Under the pieces are notes generated by a model that was given only the letters and a program-made list of their open reading frames with translations, was not told where the DNA came from and made no database searches. The translations under genes and the position numbers were made by a program. From Bigelowiella natans CCMP2755 (Eukaryota > Cercozoa > Chlorarachniophyceae), in contig ADNK01001014.1 in the NCBI GenBank assembly GCA_000320545.1, positions 21,001-85,000 on the forward strand: 64,000 nucleotides of DNA, in the 5' to 3' direction. Shown piece by piece: positions 50,044 through 61,803 of this stretch; position 1 is the stretch's first letter; the number at the start of each line of letters is the position of its first letter.

Positions 50044-50825
50044 TTCTAATGAGCTCAACGGCACGACCTCTATTTCTCCTACCCTCCCTACCCTCCCCCC
50101 CATCCCCCCCTCTCTCACCATGTAAATATTCAAATATAAAATATATGTAGAAAGTGGGTGAAATTTGTGAATCTGGTTGGTGAATTAAAGGATGTCAGCA
50201 GCGATGTGAAGACCTTTGGCAGCTCCGATAGACCGGCAGACTACCTCGATGATGACGAAGATGAGGAGGAGGACAATAATGCGACATATTTGCAAGAAAG
50301 AGAAGGAGAAGACAAAGAGCAACAGAACCAACCACAACCTCCAGCACGAGAAGATGCGGAACGAAGTAACAAGGATAGAAGGAAATGGGAGGCGGCAAAC
50401 GATGACAACACAGTCCAACAACACCAGCCAAAAGCGGTACACCTAGTATGCGAGTACATAGAGCACTGCAAACGCACACACTGGCGAAAGGATTGGACGA
50501 CAGTTAGAAAGAAAGTATCTTTCCTTATCGGTTGACGATAGGCTATTATAATTAGGAGGGGAGCGAGTACAACGACGGCAACGACAGAAAGAATAGTCAG
50601 CGTCAGTCTATTGCGGAAGAAGCCTCGAAGCGGTTACGACGTGAGAAGCTAGGAATCCGTCAAACGCGAAACCAACGAAAGCTTGGCCATGGTAAAGATG
50701 AAATCGACGACGATAAAAGCGTTTATGAAGATTTGGATGAAGGTTTGTAATTGTAGGAACAGCGATGACTAGATCTAGCGATTTCATCAACTAATTCTCA
50801 GTTTAGCTGCTGAGAAGATTCTCCC

Positions 50826-50867
<42 letters not shown>

Positions 50868-51496
50868 CATGTGATATGCGCTCTCACTCAGACACGAACG
50901 CATCTCATATACTGTTTACAACAATGCGCGTGTAAATGCATTAAGATGCACTGAGCATGATTTGCTTCCTTGTTTGCGCCTCCTTGCAATCCTCATCTCC
51001 GAAAAGGGCTACGTTCAAAGGACGATGATCTGTCGGGAGGAATGAAAGCACGTTAGGACAATCATCGCAATGACCATCATGATACTCCCAATTGTTTATT
51101 ATTTCCTGGTGTTTCTTATTCTCCCCCCCCCCTCCTCTTCCTCCTCCTGTACCAACAACGTTGTAACTCAGCTTTCCACGATCCTGGATTCGAGAAATGG
51201 CTGCAAGATCATCCGAAACGCTACGAATTCGCAGGTGGTATATCCCCAATGGCTACCCCCAATGGCTCTGTTCCTACCTGCCCTCTTTTTGGAATAAAAA
51301 TCAACCGCGCGTTGGTATGCACTTCACCCACTTTCTGACTTTCTCTGTTATTTTCAAAAAAGCCACCATCGCAAGAGACATTCTCAATCAGACTGAAGGG
51401 ATTCCTCCCATGGAGGAAATTGCAGAAAAGCTGCGGAAAAGCGAAGCAAGAGATGCACATACTCGAGAAGGTCACCTTTGTGATGAACAGGAATAG
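49227..51496 (+). CDS. Unrecognised acidic protein, seven exons
   Basis: Exons 49227-49308, 49391-49562, 49751-49780, 50151-50436, 50559-50742, 51172-51234 and 51363-51496 join with consistent phases and sum to 951 bases, a 316-residue protein. The N-terminus is basic (THHGRAGKRMGRGLTFPLNR), which could act as an organelle presequence. Next come a Gly/Asp-rich linker, then GPYRSGLGPLAPYDVFDPAEERLQRSENKRMSRRIRSA and GRFVKDLHRKWVKFVNLVGEL. A highly acidic Asp/Glu block and Gln/Asn-rich region follow, then basic helices (EEASKRLRREKLGIRQTRNQRK), then FEKWLQDHPKRYEFA. The C-terminal helix reads IPPMEEIAEKLRKSEARD. I do not recognise the family. The clean phase closure and non-repetitive blocks argue that it is real. 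Confidence 0.65.
49636..49672. repeat. (TA)n microsatellite
   Basis: It lies in intron 2 of the 49227 gene. A further (TA)n sits at 50010-50041 in intron 3. Confidence 0.9.
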
Positions 51497-51563
51497 CGAA
51501 CGCTGTCACGCACACATATTCTACTAATTCACGCAATTTATTCATGTGTTTGCATGTATCTTT

Positions 51564-51628
<65 letters not shown>

Positions 51629-51674
51629 ATTTGTGTGTTTGTGTTCTACACATTAACATATATTTATATGTATA

Positions 51675-51713
<39 letters not shown>

Positions 51714-51807
51714 CATGAGACGGACGTAATGAAATGTTTAAATTTTTTCAATGGTCATCCTAATGTAGCTGTGCAATGCAGCGGCTACAGCGCTTAAATT
51801 GTGTCTG

Positions 51808-51851
<44 letters not shown>

Positions 51852-52557
51852 GAGCGCTGTAGCCGCAGCTTTGTTCAGCTACATTAGGATGACCGTTGGA
51901 ATGATTTAATCACTTCATTACATCCTTCTCATATAATCTTTCCAAGTTTATTCTATTCTATCGTTCAGCAAGGGAGACTTTGAAGCATCGCGTGCATGCA
52001 GGTAAGCGGGCTCACATACAAAGCTGGAAGCAATGATAGATGGTCGCACATAATGTGCATGTATGCATGTATACATGCTAGCATGCCAATAAATCCTGGA
52101 CTATATAAAGCAGACGACACGTGTTATCCCTGTACGCTTTTTTCCATGATCTAGCTGGTCTATATAGTGGTCATCAGCAGCGTGCATGTGTATATGTTGT
52201 CAAACGTGTTGCACATGTATGCAGCAGCGTAGCCAGCGCATGCCACGTAATCTAGTACGTAATGCAGCACGCTAGATAGGGCTGTTTTTTTCGATTGCAT
52301 CGCTCATTGTGAACAACTACGAAAGTGTAATGAGCTCGTTGTTGCTACGCTAGTATGACGGCACTGCGCTGTAAGCCAGTAAGCCATTGCTGTAGTGCTA
52401 GATTGGGCTGAGCCCCATGCGAAATGCATGCTGTGTGTTGATGTGCACACATGTGGTCGATCGCGACTGCGGAGCGCGATGTGCATGCTGCAGCTCATCG
52501 ACACGCATAAATGTCTAGAAAAAGATGTCAAAGCTTGTACGTATGCTGTTTATATAC

Positions 52558-52588
<31 letters not shown>

Positions 52589-52918
52589 ATTTAAAAAATA
52601 CACGTAAAAAACCCCCATGTTCTCAATACTCCGTGTCCATTCTAATAGGGTATGTCTTGAATTGATGTGTACGTGTATATGCGATAATATACTTAAGTTG
52701 AATCCTTAAAGAGAAAAAACTCGAATATAAACAAAAATTATGTAGCATAAAAATACTTTTTTGATCTTAAGATTCAGGGTTCAACATTTATCATCTATCA
52801 CAGAAAATCTCTGCGTCCAATCAGTTTGTATGAGGCTTTTGATAATGTTTAGATAAGCAACATAGAGTCAACATGGCGTGCCGCCAATAACTAGCAACAG
52901 CAGTTTTAGCTCAGCAGC
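51497..52918. other. Convergent spacer with foldback element
   Basis: This lies between the 49227 gene (+) and eL21 (-). It begins with (CT)n/(TG)n/(TA)n microsatellites (51565-51707), followed by an ~80-bp imperfect inverted repeat around a (TA)n core (51714-51936). A palindromic-word-rich stretch follows to ~52560 (gtatgcatgtatacatgctagcatgc type). AT-rich sequence precedes the eL21 3' end. No gene is recognised. Confidence 0.6.
51714..51936. repeat. Imperfect inverted repeat around a (TA)n core
   Basis: The left arm is 51714-51794 and the right arm 51853-51936. Each contains the shared 19-mer ggtcatcctaatgtagctg (in opposite orientation) and the end words agcgctgtagccg/cggctacagcgct. The arms match at roughly four of five positions by eye. 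The first 40 bases of the left arm recur at 10640-10679. It resembles a foldback or MITE-like element, possibly inserted in a TA tract. Confidence 0.7.
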
Positions 52919-53694
52919 TTAGACAAACAGATTGACGTATGCTTCAGGGTAAAGCGTTTCTACACTGTTGTTTGTCGACTTCACTCCGACCAATCTGTGT
53001 TCTTTTGGCTGGAGAGCAGGTTCGCGCTTGAGGGACACAGTTTCTGGAAGAAGAGGAAAAGTCAGGAATGATGATGATGATGATCATGATGATGATGATG
53101 AGATGTGCTGGAGATTTTCTCTTTCGAGTAGAAATTAGAAAGCGAAGACAAAGATATACATAACGGCATAGAGAAAAACATATACAGTATTCATCTTACT
53201 TCCTGCTTTCTTCGCGAGCTTGGCAATAGTGTCGTTCTTGGCAACACGGTCAAGGAACTCCTTACGGCAGGTAGAATGCTTAACGTGCTCGATGCGCACG
53301 TGGATGCGCTTCTTCATGATTCTTCCACCAACAACCTTGTTGACCTGTAGTTGTGCAACGTGTCAGAACAATGATTTTAGCAAGTCTAATAGAAAAGGTT
53401 CCCCTGTTCATCTCTTGAGTAACTCACAATCGACCGAAACTATTTCTTCTCCTCTGTTTTTCCAATTACCTCTACACCGACAGCCCTCTTTGTGACGTTC
53501 CAGATGACACCTGTCTTTCCGTGGTAGAATTTGTGTGGCATACCCTTCTGGATAGCACCATCAGCCTTGATGTCGACAAGATCTCCAAGTTTATAGGTCT
53601 TGAGGTATCTCTGGGTAGCGATTGTACCATTCTGACGGAATCCCTTGCAGAAAAGGTCCCTCGTGCGTGCACGGTAACCGTAAGAGTGAGGCAT
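52919..53694 (-). CDS. RPL21: Cytosolic 60S ribosomal protein eL21
   Basis: Three exons, 53694-53470, 53344-53200 and 53043-52919, close in phase to 164 residues (family ~160). Signature segments in order are [14 protein letters not shown] at the N-terminus, [58 protein letters not shown] and the C-terminal [17 protein letters not shown]...[12 protein letters not shown]. The protein is a structural component of the large subunit. The start ATG is the family's usual N-terminus. The 5' flank (53695 onward) is the promoter side, shared head-to-head with the SLC12 gene. Confidence 0.95.
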
Positions 53695-54386
53695 CTCTTT
53701 TTATTTATAATCCCTGTGAACAAATACATTGTGAGAACCAGATTGGAGGGATGCAATGGGGAAAGGGGGGGCGCCATTGCCAGCGAGGCCGCAAACCTTC
53801 GTCGGAGTTATAACTAATTCGCCGAATGTCAAAGTTTGTAACAAAATACATTCAAATTCTCTTCTGCGACACGATAAGTTTCTGAATCCATTTTGCAGCC
53901 GTATCTGTTGTCGTATCGATGAAAGATCCTATCATGTTGGTATTGAAGGCAATTTAAGAAGAGATTACATTTCTGTCGGAGACTTCAATTATGCGACAAT
54001 GACTTCGACATTATTTAGATACGGAAAAGTCTCGAGGGCACTCCTGAGCTCAATTCAGCTCAATTTCCAGGTTGCCTTTGGAAATATTCAGAGTGTCATA
54101 TGGGCTCCCATAAGGATTGGAGGTGAGAGATAATGCCTATTTGATAATAGCGACAATAAAATAATTAATTATGAAGTAATTTATACCTGCTGTTCCTGAT
54201 ATCTCACATGGTTGCACTCTTAATCACTGATAACCCCAATATCCAGATTTGCCACGATCGCCCTCGCCCTGCACGAACCTCCGTAGAAGCACTGGGAAGC
54301 GATAGCAAAATAACGGGTTCATAGTTGAGTTTGGCGATCCGTAGAAGGAAGAACCAATGCAGTCGGAGTACAAAGTTGCCCCAGTG
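53695..54386. other. Divergent intergenic region (eL21 / SLC12)
   Basis: This is the head-to-head interval between eL21 (-) and the SLC12 transporter (+). A plus frame open at 53756-54133 has mixed codons and no recognisable domain; it could be a 5' UTR or an unrecognised leading exon. The frame of the SLC12 start exon is open upstream to 54325, so an upstream exon contributing its start is possible. Confidence 0.4.
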
Positions 54387-55344
54387 ATGGAATTGTCCAA
54401 CGAGGGGACGAAAAGTGGCGATGGCAAGGAAGAAGTAACACAGCATAACCAACTTGGCCTCCTTAATGGGGTCGTTGTTCCTTGCAGGTGAGCAAATAAA
54501 ACTAAATCTAAAACGAAATTGAGCGAAATACGGATTTAATGAGCGCAAGCTACTCAAAATCAAGAGCTATAATGGGTTACTTGTGTTAGTCTCAATATCC
54601 TCGGAGTCGTCTTGTTTCTTTGGCTGCCATGGGCTATTGGGATGGCTGGGGGTGGTCAGCTGTTAGGAATGTTCGTGCTGGGAGAGGCTCAGGTTTGATT
54701 CCGTTGCTGTCGCATAATTATCACATAGATTACGCTCAACTTTGTATCTTATCTACCTTAACAGACAGTTCTAACCGTGCTCTCCTTGAGCGCTATTGTT
54801 TCCAACGGAACGATGAAAGGGTATGACGAATTCACAATGCTAGTTATTTAGAGAAGCAAAATCTCGTTGCAGGTGGGAGCTGATGCAGAACGATGGTCCT
54901 GTTTGCCAGGGGCGGGTCATACTTCATGATCAGCCGGTCTCTAGGCCCAGAACTCGGTGGAGCGATGGGATTCTTATTTTATATCAGCTACGCCGTGAGT
55001 GCGACCTTTTATGCCGCTGGTTTTGGAAAGGTGGTGTTAACACACTAGAATCATAGAGACCACTCAAATTCTTCGGATAAGGCGATGATGACACCCGTCA
55101 GTTTTGGAGAAGAAGAAGATGATGATGATGATGGTGGTGATGGTGATGATGATAGTTAACCAGCCTACCTTTAAAAGTAATTCCTTCGTTCCATTCTAGC
55201 AGAACTGGGAATGATGGTAATTCTTTTGTATTGTGTTTCCATTACAGGAAGTGCAGCAAACCTTTTTCGCAGACATGGAACATGCCTGGGGCGGATTCTT
55301 CCTCACCTTTTGTTCATCGTGCGCTCTGCTTCTCGTCCTGGTTG

Positions 55345-55385
<41 letters not shown>

Positions 55386-57314
55386 TCCCTTCCTCCCTCC
55401 CTCCCTCTCTTCCCTCTAATAACTCTCTAGACGCATGCATGCACAAGACACACAGAAACAGAGGACAGAAACAGCATCTGCTCTATTCCACTTCCAGATC
55501 GTGGCGCTGATCGGGGCCAATCTCTTCACCAAGATCAACGTCATCCTGTAAGTATAGTAGCAAGAGATGATGCTCCTTTCCACACCAAATTTTCATAATG
55601 GCTCAGCATGACTCCGAGACAACTCACTCTCTGTGTTTCTTGAAGATTCATGATGCAGTTCGGAGCTATTTTCGTGGCGCTTTTCACAATATTCTTCGGG
55701 TCTCCAAAGAACTCTGAGAATGGCTGGCAGTCCTCACTTCTGAGAGAGAATTGGAGTCCTGGGTATGTTGCTCTGTAGTAGCTTTCGTATCTAGTCTGTC
55801 TGTTTTCCACTGGGATTTGAAATACCGTATAATTATTTTGTTTTAAAAATGCGTATCAAAATGGAAAGAACTACACCTTCGATTTCCCTCCTCCTCATCA
55901 TCATCATCTTCCTCTTCTTCGTCTGGTTGTCGTACCCACCCTATCTACTTGGCTGCTCAGATACAAGCGTAATGATGCATGCCAAGGGGAGTGCTCATTC
56001 CAAAAGGTGTTCGCTATCATCTTCCCAGCAGTGACGGGGGTCATGGAAGGCGCAAACCTCTCCGGTAGATTACAACTTGCAACCCGGATTAGTTAACAAC
56101 AGTAAAAGTAGCAGTAGTACTGGTGGTAGGAAGCAGAATTCAAGAAGAGCAACCACTCTTCCCCATCGCTTTATCTTACCGCATTCAACACCATTCTTGT
56201 CGTCACCGCAACTTTATTGATCGTGATGCAGGCGATTTGAAGAATCCGGGCAAAGACATTGGACGGGGGACGCTCATGGCCGTGGTTGGCGCGTTCCTGG
56301 TGATGACAGGATCGTCACTCTTTGTTACGCTGATCTACTGTGGATGTGTTGCATGTTGTCTTATATCATTATCTGTATTCTTATATTATTATGTGTGTTA
56401 GATTTACATCGTCCTGATCATTGCCTTTGCGGGTGCGTTCCAACGCGAAGAGCTCATCACGAATGAGGCGATATTTCAAGAGGTGCTAACAACTACTGCT
56501 ACATTTGCCCCGTTACCCCCCCTCTTCCCTCTCTCTCTTTCTCTCTCTCTCTTTCTCTCTTTCTCTCTTTCTCTCTTTCTCTCTCGTCTGATAATATTAC
56601 ACCCGCTCCCTTTGTCGCGATATGGTATTTTTAACATTTACTTTATCAGGCTTGCGTCAACGAGTATGTCGTCGTCGTAGGGATCTTAGTCTCCACATCT
56701 TCCTCCGCTCTCGGCGCTATTTTTGGTGCGAACACTCCTATTTTATTATCTTCCCTTCCCCCCCTTTTCCTTCCCCTCTTGGCACAATTAGCCACCACAA
56801 ATGTATCATGTCGTGAGCATCACTTGCTGGTTGGCTTTTAGGTGGTTCACGGGTCTTGCAAGCGCTTGCAAGAGACGAGATATTTCCCCGGACAAAGTAA
56901 TAGCAAACTTAGCAAAGACACGACGACTACAGTGCACAACACCGCCACACTCCTTTCAGCCCTGCCTTCTTCTCCTTCCCCCTACCCAACCTTCTTCGTC
57001 ATATATGCATCACAGATGGCTCGGTAGAGGAACTGTGAAGGGTGACGAGCCATGGGTAGCTGTCCTGGTCACGTGGGGTATCTCCCAAGCGTGCATGTTT
57101 ATCGGTGGCCTGGACGTCATCGCGCCTATCATTTCGACGTTCTTTTGCTTGTCGTACGCTTGCTGCAACCTTGCGTGTTTGCTCGTCTCCATCTCGGGAA
57201 CGCCCAACTTCAGGCCACGATTCAAGTACCCCGCCACACGCTATTCTCAACAGCATGTGCAGCAGATACAGCATCATCGCCAGCATTGCCACTCGCTTCC
57301 ATAATCGTCGTCGC

Positions 57315-57345
<31 letters not shown>

Positions 57346-57839
57346 GTGGTAATCGAGAATATCTCCATCAGGTACTTCAGCTGGCACACGTGCTTATTTG
57401 GGTTGATTCTGAACATCTTCGTGATGTTCTTCCTGAACGTCTACTACGCGACCGCCTCACTAGTGATCATGCTTGGAATCTTCGTCTACTTACTGTACAC
57501 CGCTCCGCAAACGACGTGGGGAGATGTCCGCCAGGCGTTGATCTATCACCAGGCACGGATAACTAACTGACGGCTTTATCGTCTTTTTTTGTTTTTTTAA
57601 TCATCTTTGTAGGTATTACTGTAGTTGCTATCAACATCGCGTCGTCGTTCATATTGACCTATCATATATATAGTATTGTTTGTATACTGCTGTCACCATG
57701 AGACTGTCGTCGTCGTCGGCATCGTCGCCTTCGTCATTATTCTGTTTGAAATCAACCAAATCAGGTGCGAAAGTATTTGCTAAGGCTTGATACACGACTA
57801 CAGCACGGGAAAACATGGAGGCCATCTGTGCTGCTCCTG

Positions 57840-57875
<36 letters not shown>

Positions 57876-60110
57876 ATAGCAGTGGCAGTAATCGCCGTTG
57901 TCGTCGTTGTTGTTGTTGATGATGATGTACGGTCAAGACTATCGCTAATAGTAACTGCACTCATATTAATTATATATTGTTCCCCCCCCCCCCCTCCCCT
58001 TGAGTAGATCGACCAGTTAAACGGCCCTTTGGTAGAGTTCTGCAGCCATCTTAAGAAAGGAGGTCTCTACGTGATCGGCAACGTGGTGCTTGGAGCACGC
58101 TTCGATAGGCTCACGAACACTGCGTCAAGGATGAAGAAGGTTGGATATGCTCGAAATCTAACGACGAGCGGAGAAGAGGATTAGAGTATGCGCGTCGTTG
58201 TCACCATCATCATTGCCATCGACCTATATTTCGTGTTGTAGAAGACGATGGTAGTGGTGGTTATGATCCATAGCGATTTCACCTAGCTTTCTCCCCCCCC
58301 CCTCCTCCATTCCTCTTCACAATCTTCACACCATAGGCGCTCGGTGACTATATCTACACCGAGAATTTGAAGGCGTTCCCTGCGGTATGACTGCTGTGTT
58401 AGTTTATAAATGCAGTAGTTATGCTGTTGATAGCACCTGGATGTGTACTTTCCTTACTGCTGCATGATGATGTGAGATGATGATGACGATGATGAGCGAC
58501 ATCAACCCAATGACCTCAAAAATGACTATTACTCCTCCTCCTCCTCCTCCTCCTCATCGTCTACTCGTGATCATCCTCATCTCCTCTCATTCTTCTAATT
58601 CCTAGTATCCCTTTACCTAATACTCGCAGGTAGCAGTGGGTAGTACTGCGCGCACAGCATACCAAAATCTGATGGTAATGTCTGGGCTTGGAGCCATGAC
58701 GCCTAACACGGTAGTCGTTCCATACATCGAGGGCCTTCATCTCAAGCAGCAGCATCATCCTGATGGTGGAAGTGCTCCTACTCCTACTACTGCTGCTTCT
58801 TCAGCTAGAAGCTCGCATCATACTGATACGAAAGCTGAGTCCCCTGATCGCTACAGCAATAGGTAGCATGAGGGGGGGGAGGGGGGGGGAGGGTCCCACA
58901 GGCAATGATAATAGAATAGAGCTGTTAATGCTCATTATTGTGCATATCGATATCGACATCGTCATCATCATCATCATCATTAATGTGATGTTTGGTGGTT
59001 CTCATTGGGGTTTGGCTGTTTGGTCTTTTGCTTCATGCATCACCCTGATGATGATGATGATGGTGGTGATGACGTACGAACAACAATCAATCGCAACAAC
59101 AACAACAACAACAACAGCAAAGCGGGTATTCTCCTCTCCCCCCTTTCCTCTCATAAAGGGAGGAAGAAGAAAAATGGGGGGCCAACAACCTCATTGCTAT
59201 CATCACCATCGTTGTCATCACTTTCATCAGCGCAACTATTACCTATTATGTCGCCATCTTCCTCTCTTCTTCCTATTGCAATACATGGTGCTAAGAGTAA
59301 CATAACTTACGATTCACCCTCACCCCACCACCGCTCACGTGATGACCCTAGGAGCAAATCGCAGTTTTTCCACGATCTGAGCCTCAAAATGGAGAGGAAG
59401 GTAATAATGGAGATGATTTGGGGCTTGTGGGAGGAGGGGCATGCAATTTCAAAATTCTCACCGCCGACAACAACAACAACGACGACGACGACGACGACGA
59501 CGAAAAAACCAACAAGTTGTACGTTCTATTCAACGCGTTGTTGCTCTTCTACTCTAGTAATCTGCTTCTCCTCTCATTGTCTTCTTGCCCCATCATCATC
59601 ATCACCATCAATCTATTGCTGACAGGACTACTCGGCAAGCGCGTTCTTCAATAGCTCTGTCACGAGCATGGTGATGAGGAGGAGGGAGGAGGTGGGAGGA
59701 GGGAGGGAGGGAGGAGGATGAAGGGAACAAGGGGGGGGGGGGCGCAGAAAATATCACTCAGACCAAACGCATCGATCACCATTCATCATCATCATCATTA
59801 CCACCACAGTAACACTAACGTTGATCATCATTTACATTACTCATGTAGCACGAATTCGTCAATCTGCTGGGTGATGGACGGGCATTGTCCAAGAACGTGC
59901 TCGTGACTCGCAACTTCGATAAACTGGTGCCTGAGCGCATCTCCGCCTCCCGATTTATCGATATATGGCTACTTGACGAGGTGATAGCAGTAGTAGTTGT
60001 GTGTCGTAGTAATAGAAGTAATAGTAGTAGTAGTAGTAGTAGTTTGAAGGAATATACGCATACAGGCTGTGGAATAGTGAAAATCATTTATTGCTTGGTA
60101 GTATCCACAC

Positions 60111-60141
<31 letters not shown>

Positions 60142-61803
60142 TATCATCATCGTCGCACCATTGTGAGCATCGTCAGCACCGCCACTGTGACTGCGTGCAC
60201 ACGATTCACTATCATCTCAAACGTCGGTCGGTCCTCCGGTCCTTTTCGCACATCCATCCACCCATCGATAATAACACTCTCAGAACTGCGTGAAGTCATG
60301 GAATGCATTCGAGAAGCAGGCGCTGCTGATCGTGGAGATGGCTCACATCCTCTTGAAGAACAAAGTCTGGGGTTCGCAGTGTCAAACGCGGATTGTCATG
60401 CCAGTCAAGAGCAACACAGACGAATTAGAGCTGACCGTTAGTCCCCCCAGTGGAAAGAGCAGCGCGGTATTCCATTCCAGCACCCCCCTGCACGAATCAG
60501 GATCAGTCGATGCGAAGTTGTTGAAGACCGAAGTGATTCTTGAGGAGGTAGTGATAGTGACGCTGATGCAGAGGCAGACAAGCTTCACTCATCCATTCGT
60601 TCTTTTCTTTTTTCTTTTTTTTTTTTTAATTGTTCCCATCCTCCTCCTCTTCTTCTCCTCCCCCCCATTCCTCTTCTTCCCCCCCCCCCTCCTCGTATTC
60701 TCCGACAGGTAGAGCCATCGGAAGGGGACAAGATGCTACAACACGGTGGCGACAATGATGATGGTGATGACGACGACGAGAAGGTACTAGTGCTAGACGA
60801 TGCTTACTTCTTTTTCTCCTTGAGACCTATCATATACGATAGAGCGGAAGGTTGTAGTAAAACAAGCAGTCTGCAATGATGGTGATGATGATGATGATGA
60901 TGATGGTGATGATAGTGAGGAGGAAGATGAGTGCTAATGTCAACACCTCACATTTGATCGTAATGTTTGATCTTGTTGTTCTCCTCCTCCTCCTCCTCCT
61001 CCTCCTCCTTCTCTTGCTCTCCTCATAGGAACCCGTGGAAGCTGCAAAGAGCATGCTGGAGCAACGGCTGTACCAGGCGAGGATCAATATCGATCGAGTA
61101 CGTCTATCTGAATTATCTTCATGCTGGAAGAACCGAGAGGAGGGGGAGGAGGAATGATATTTGCTGTTCATTCATCGTGGGATATGATATGTCTGTCAGA
61201 AATGGCGCTTCTAGCGTTCCTGATAACAGCTGATCATATGTTCTGTTTCCCCCTCCCCCTCCCCCTCCCCCTCCTTCCTCCTCCTCCTCCTGCTACTTCT
61301 TCTGCTACTTCTACTACTACTACTACGGTTGGTGTGGTATTAAAAATCGCAGATAATGGTGATCCCAATTAGTCAAGAGGATCTACTATCCGATAGCGGC
61401 TACAGCACTTCGTCGATGCCACCCCCCTCTAAGCTGAACAGGATGATCAGAGAACGATCTGCCTCAACGCTCCTCTCGCTCTTGCCTCTGCCCCCACTCC
61501 CTAAGAATCTTTCTAGCGCCTCGAAGGTAGGTTAGCACGTACATCAATCTTCAACGAAGTAGTGGTAGAAGTCGTAGATACCTGCGCGCCGTTTTGGTCT
61601 TCCTCCTCCTCTTTCTGTTCAGTAGTCCTCCCCCCCCCTCTCTAGCAAAGCAACAACAGAGAATAACAATGTCGTCCTTGTTGTCGTCATCTCCCCAGGA
61701 ATGTGATAAGTACTACCGAGTGCTGGGAGAGATCTCGCAAGGCCTGCCGCCAGTAGCGCTGCTCTCAGAGAGTGATGACCTGATTATGAGCCGGGAAATT
61801 TAA
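54387..61803 (+). CDS. SLC12 cation-chloride cotransporter family, SLC12A9-like
   Basis: At least 24 exons. Firm ones are 54387-54487, 54590-54692, 54765-54820, 54910-55030, 55248-55340, 55498-55547, 55646-55762, 55961-56064, 56232-56323, 56402-56482, 56650-56725, 56842-56896, 57016-57225, 57372-57552, 57765-57839, 58008-58139 and 58337-58384. From 58630, exons at ~59629-59673, ~59849-59965, ~60291-60547, ~60710-60783, ~61030-61098, ~61356-61525 and ~61699-61803 also fit. Landmarks are GGGSYFMISRSLGPELGG, FPAVTGVMEGANLSGDLKNP, SRVLQALARDEIFP, APIISTFFCLSYACCNLAC, FRPRFKYFSWHT, WGDVRQALIYHQVRK, KKGGLYVIGNV, GLGAMTPNTVV, FIDIWLL and terminal LPPVALL. The pattern matches SLC12A9 (CIP1) better than NKCC or KCC. 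It is an integral membrane protein with ~12 helices; the substrate is not predictable. The exon between 58765 and 59629 is uncertain. One intron uses a GC donor. Confidence 0.9.
57553..57764 (+). other. GC-AG intron in the SLC12 gene
   Basis: The coding frame ends IYHQ at 57552 and the next bases are GCACGG. Reading on gives ARITN then a stop. The next exon begins after AATCAG at 57765 with VRKYLLRLDTRL, which continues the family alignment in phase 0. No GT lies at the required position, so the donor is GC. Confidence 0.8.

Noticed and set aside
53756-54133. 125-codon plus-strand ORF between eL21 and SLC12
   Set aside because: No domain or splice continuity with either neighbour; it could be promoter or UTR sequence.
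61380-61440. Similarity of SLC12 exon words (cggctacagc, agctgaaca) to the foldback arms at 51714-51936
   Set aside because: The words are short, in a different order, and within well-supported coding sequence; chance is the simplest explanation.
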